Assembly: GCA_015657395.1 (NCBI GenBank)
Contig: JADLKI010000005.1
Location: 195,611 to 203,576 of the forward strand
Direction of reading: 5' to 3'
From: Spirochaetales bacterium
GTDB lineage: Bacteria > Spirochaetota > Spirochaetia > Treponematales > Rectinemataceae
Length of the DNA: 7,966 bases
Position 1 is the first letter of the stretch. Each line of letters begins with the position of its first letter. This document shows positions 5,749-7,966 of this stretch, piece after piece. Under the pieces are notes generated by a model. That model did no database searches and was not told where the DNA came from. It saw only the letters and a program-made list of their open reading frames with translations. A program made the translations under genes and the position numbers.

Positions 5749-7104
5749 ATGGCCTTGGGCCGGAAGAAGGCCCTTCTTGTTCTGCCGCCCATCAGCGGCT
5801 ATCATACAGTGCAAGGACTGCCCATGATTCTCAAGCGCCGATATCACCCGACGAACTTCAAGTTTTTCACGTGGCTGCTGCGGCACACATACGGCCCCTG
5901 GCTCAGGTGGACATACCGGATCACCGGGATCAACGCCGAGCTGTTCGGGACAGTCAAGCCCCCTTTTATTTTGGTCGGCAACCATACGACGCTCCTCGAC
6001 CCTTTCATCACCAGCGCATTTGTGCCTTTCCCCGTCCACTGGGTAGCGAGCGACGGGAACATGCGAAACCCGATCATGCGCTTTCTGCTCCTGAAGCTGG
6101 TCGGCTGCATACCCAAATCGAAGGCGATTCCGGATATCGAGACCGTCAGCTGGATCGTCGATATAATCCGACGCAAGCACGGCGCCGTCGGGATGTATCC
6201 CGAGGGCCAGAGTTCATGGACGGGCACACAGTTCCCGGCCTTTTTCTCAAGCGCAAAGCTCCTGCGCCTCTTGCGCGTGCCCGTCGTGCTGGCAAAGACG
6301 AATGGCGGCTATCTCACAAAGCCAAGGTGGTCGCATGTGCGCCGCCCCGGAAAGGTCGAAATCACCTTTTCCGTATTGTTCACCCCCGAACAGCTGCACA
6401 AAGTCTCCCTCTCGGAGATAGACGGCGCGCTCAACAACGCGCTCTCCTATGACGATACAGCCTGGTGCAGAGAGAGGGGCATTCAGTACACAAGCCTGCG
6501 GGGCGCGGAGAGCCTCGAACTCGCGCTCTATATCTGCCCGAGCTGCGGGGGCAAAGCGACCATGCACAGCGTGGGGGATGTCTTCGCCTGCGGCCGCTGC
6601 GGTTTCTCCGTCGGGTATCAGGCCGACGGGTCGTTTGCGCTGCGCACGGAAGGGGACAGCCATGGCTACGTCCCGCCCTTCGATGAAGCGCCTTTCCTCG
6701 ACTCCATCGTGCTCTGGAACAGTTTCCAGAGCAGATTCCTCTCACAGGAGCTCTCGGAATGGAAGGATGGAGCACATGCGGGGCCGATCTTCTCCGACGA
6801 ACCGGTCAAACTGAAACGCGGCAGGCGCATCGACTCCATGAAGACGATGCTGAGGGGGCGCATCGAGCTCTATGCCGACCGGCTCGAATTCCACGGCAGC
6901 CGGGGCGCCGCGCTCGAGCCGGTAATCTTCTCTCTCGGGAATGTCGAGGCGGAAGGCGTGCTCAAATGGAATTTCTTCGAATTCTATCAGGGAATGAATG
7001 TCTACCGCGTTGTATTTGAGGACCCGAAGGCATCGGCCAGAAAGTATGCCGACGCCATCGGGGTCCTCCGCGAAATTTCAAGCGATCATTTGCCCGGGCG
7101 GTAG
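5749..7104 (+). CDS. PlsC-type acyltransferase fused to a zinc ribbon and an extra C-terminal domain
   Basis: Residues about 55-235 are a PlsC/LPLAT acyltransferase, the family that acylates lysophosphatidate or related lipids at the inner membrane. The catalytic NH-x4-D motif is NHTTLLD (78-84), and the glycerol-phosphate motif is YPEGQSSW (150-157). The N-terminal WLLRHTYGPWLRW is amphipathic and could be a membrane anchor. A four-cysteine zinc ribbon follows: Cys263-x2-Cys266 and Cys281-x2-Cys284. Residues about 300-451 are a separate domain rich in alternating beta-like segments (RIELYADRLEFHG, then VIFSLGNVEAEGVLKW and MNVYRVVFED), perhaps PH/GRAM-like; this is inference. At 451 aa it is nearly twice the size of simple PlsC proteins. 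The start at 5749 has GAAGGGGAAAG directly upstream. An alternative ATG at 5824, also preceded by AAGGA, would drop 25 residues. The 3' end overlaps the convergent carrier gene by 19 bp. Confidence 0.85.
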   Translation: MALGRKKALLVLPPISGYHTVQGLPMILKRRYHPTNFKFFTWLLRHTYGPWLRWTYRITGINAELFGTVKPPFILVGNHTTLLDPFITSAFVPFPVHWVASDGNMRNPIMRFLLLKLVGCIPKSKAIPDIETVSWIVDIIRRKHGAVGMYPEGQSSWTGTQFPAFFSSAKLLRLLRVPVVLAKTNGGYLTKPRWSHVRRPGKVEITFSVLFTPEQLHKVSLSEIDGALNNALSYDDTAWCRERGIQYTSLRGAESLELALYICPSCGGKATMHSVGDVFACGRCGFSVGYQADGSFALRTEGDSHGYVPPFDEAPFLDSIVLWNSFQSRFLSQELSEWKDGAHAGPIFSDEPVKLKRGRRIDSMKTMLRGRIELYADRLEFHGSRGAALEPVIFSLGNVEAEGVLKWNFFEFYQGMNVYRVVFEDPKASARKYADAIGVLREISSDHLPGR

Positions 7105-7966
7105 AAGTTCTCTCCCGGCAGGGCAAAACGGCGCTTGCGCGCGAGAATCAGGTACACGACAGTGACAAAGATCTGATACCCCGCGGCAATCGCGAAAAAT
7201 ATCCAGTACGGGACCATGGAGCCGCTCGTATATGCATTTGCCGGCAAATTGATCGTGAGAATGAAAGGTATTGCCAGAAGAAAGGTAAGGCCCGCCGACA
7301 GCATGTAGTCCGACGTGACCTTTGTCCTGAACTCGGGATCCAGGACCCTCAGCAGGGCGAGCCCCGTGGAGAGCGTCCCCGTCGAAACGCCATAGAGCAT
7401 GAGCATGCGTTCGAAGCGGAAGTCGCGGAAAATCCTCGAGCACACCCAGGGAACCGTGTAGTACACCATAAACCCGCAGAGCGTCGACATGAGGAGAATG
7501 GGGAACCAGTATTTGCCGACAAACACGAGGGATATCGCCCCGAGCGCCCCTGCGACCATGTAATCGACCGACATACCCGAAATCCTGGTCAGCGCATCGT
7601 CGTCGAGCACGTGTCCAAGCTTGAGGAGGTCTATGATTTTCCTGACGACGATGGCCATCATTGCGGAGAAAATGAAATTGATACCCCACAGATTTGTTGC
7701 AAGCTCAGTGCCCGCCTTCCCCGCAAAGCCGAGCAGAAACGACACACCTTTCAAAAACAGGAAACTCAGGAAATACACTAACACGACAATCGCCGCGTGG
7801 AAGCTGAAGGAGTCGATCGCCTCGGAGTCGGTGGTGAGATGCTCGCCCACGGGTTTTTCGCGGCCCCGGGGAATGATGCCGGTCAGCAGAGCCTTGTCCG
7901 ACATGATGCTGAGCTGTTCGGATTTCATCCATCCTTTCCTTACGCCTTTGTGGATCAGGAGCATGC
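7086..7966 (-). CDS. Probable sodium/glutamate symporter-like (GltS fold) carrier, C-terminal half (runs off the right edge)
   Basis: About 293 codons are present and the reading frame is still open at the window edge, so the ATG at 7964 is probably internal. The visible part begins with a hydrophilic stretch of about 50 residues (as between the two halves of GltS). It continues with hydrophobic segments near residues 55-80, 90-108, 131-149, 152-172, 219-238 and 250-274 counted from 7964. The stretch LYGVSTGTLSTGLALLRVLDPEF (written in parts: LYGVSTGTLSTG at 190-201, ALLRVLDPEF at 203-212) is placed like the glycine/threonine-rich re-entrant loop of the second GltS repeat. A basic tail, ARKRRF, follows the last helix. 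GltS proteins take up glutamate with sodium ions across the inner membrane. Sequence likeness is modest, so the substrate is uncertain; another member of this ion-transporter clan is possible. Its 3' end overlaps the acyltransferase gene by 19 bp. Confidence 0.65.
   Translation of the reverse strand, partial: MLLIHKGVRKGWMKSEQLSIMSDKALLTGIIPRGREKPVGEHLTTDSEAIDSFSFHAAIVVLVYFLSFLFLKGVSFLLGFAGKAGTELATNLWGINFIFSAMMAIVVRKIIDLLKLGHVLDDDALTRISGMSVDYMVAGALGAISLVFVGKYWFPILLMSTLCGFMVYYTVPWVCSRIFRDFRFERMLMLYGVSTGTLSTGLALLRVLDPEFRTKVTSDYMLSAGLTFLLAIPFILTINLPANAYTSGSMVPYWIFFAIAAGYQIFVTVVYLILARKRRFALPGENFYRPGK

Noticed and set aside
1..7966. tRNA, rRNA, CRISPR array, insertion sequence or prophage parts
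   Set aside because: Both strands were read for these and nothing resembling them was seen. Almost all sequence is accounted for by ordinary protein genes and short gaps of 224 bp or less.

Overview
This is a GC-rich, gene-dense bacterial chromosomal window with no mobile elements, tRNA/rRNA genes, CRISPR array or signs of recent transfer. The gene set (a 72-aa IF-1, a 118-aa DksA/TraR protein, a stand-alone Smr protein, a HisJ-type PHP phosphatase, a PlsC acyltransferase fused to extra domains, a GltS-like carrier) looks to me most like a spirochaete of the Treponema/Rectinema/Spirochaeta group. That placement is a family-level impression, not a computed result.

Layout. Positions 1-3457 are all on the minus strand. 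Read 5'->3' they are a PAS/HisKA_2-type sensor histidine kinase (1997-3457), a short AT-rich gap with a candidate promoter, then a tight cluster: thioredoxin reductase trxB (999-1940), a GNAT acetyltransferase (135-988, apparently frameshifted) and the start of ribonuclease HII rnhB (1-138, running off the window). trxB and the GNAT gene are 10 bp apart, and the GNAT and rnhB genes overlap by ATGA, so these three probably form one transcript. From 3518 the genes alternate in strand: hisJ-like phosphatase (+, 3518-4384), DksA/TraR zinc-finger protein (-, 4381-4737), infA (+, 4962-5180), Smr protein (-, 5161-5694), acyltransferase fusion (+, 5749-7104) and a GltS-like membrane carrier (-, from 7086 to the right edge).

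How the parts relate. Most are housekeeping or general genes of separate pathways: redox, RNA/DNA hybrid removal, translation initiation, transcription control, phospholipid synthesis and probably amino-acid uptake. I see no multi-gene pathway or defence system here. The interesting points are structural and regulatory. The kinase and hisJ start from divergent promoter-like elements whose -35 boxes overlap and whose -10 boxes lie so close to the start codons that both mRNAs would be leaderless. All three convergent gene pairs overlap at their 3' ends. The dksA-like/infA gap holds an inverted repeat containing a -35 box in each arm. The kinase has a badly eroded ATP-binding domain. The acyltransferase carries a zinc ribbon and an unidentified C-terminal domain.
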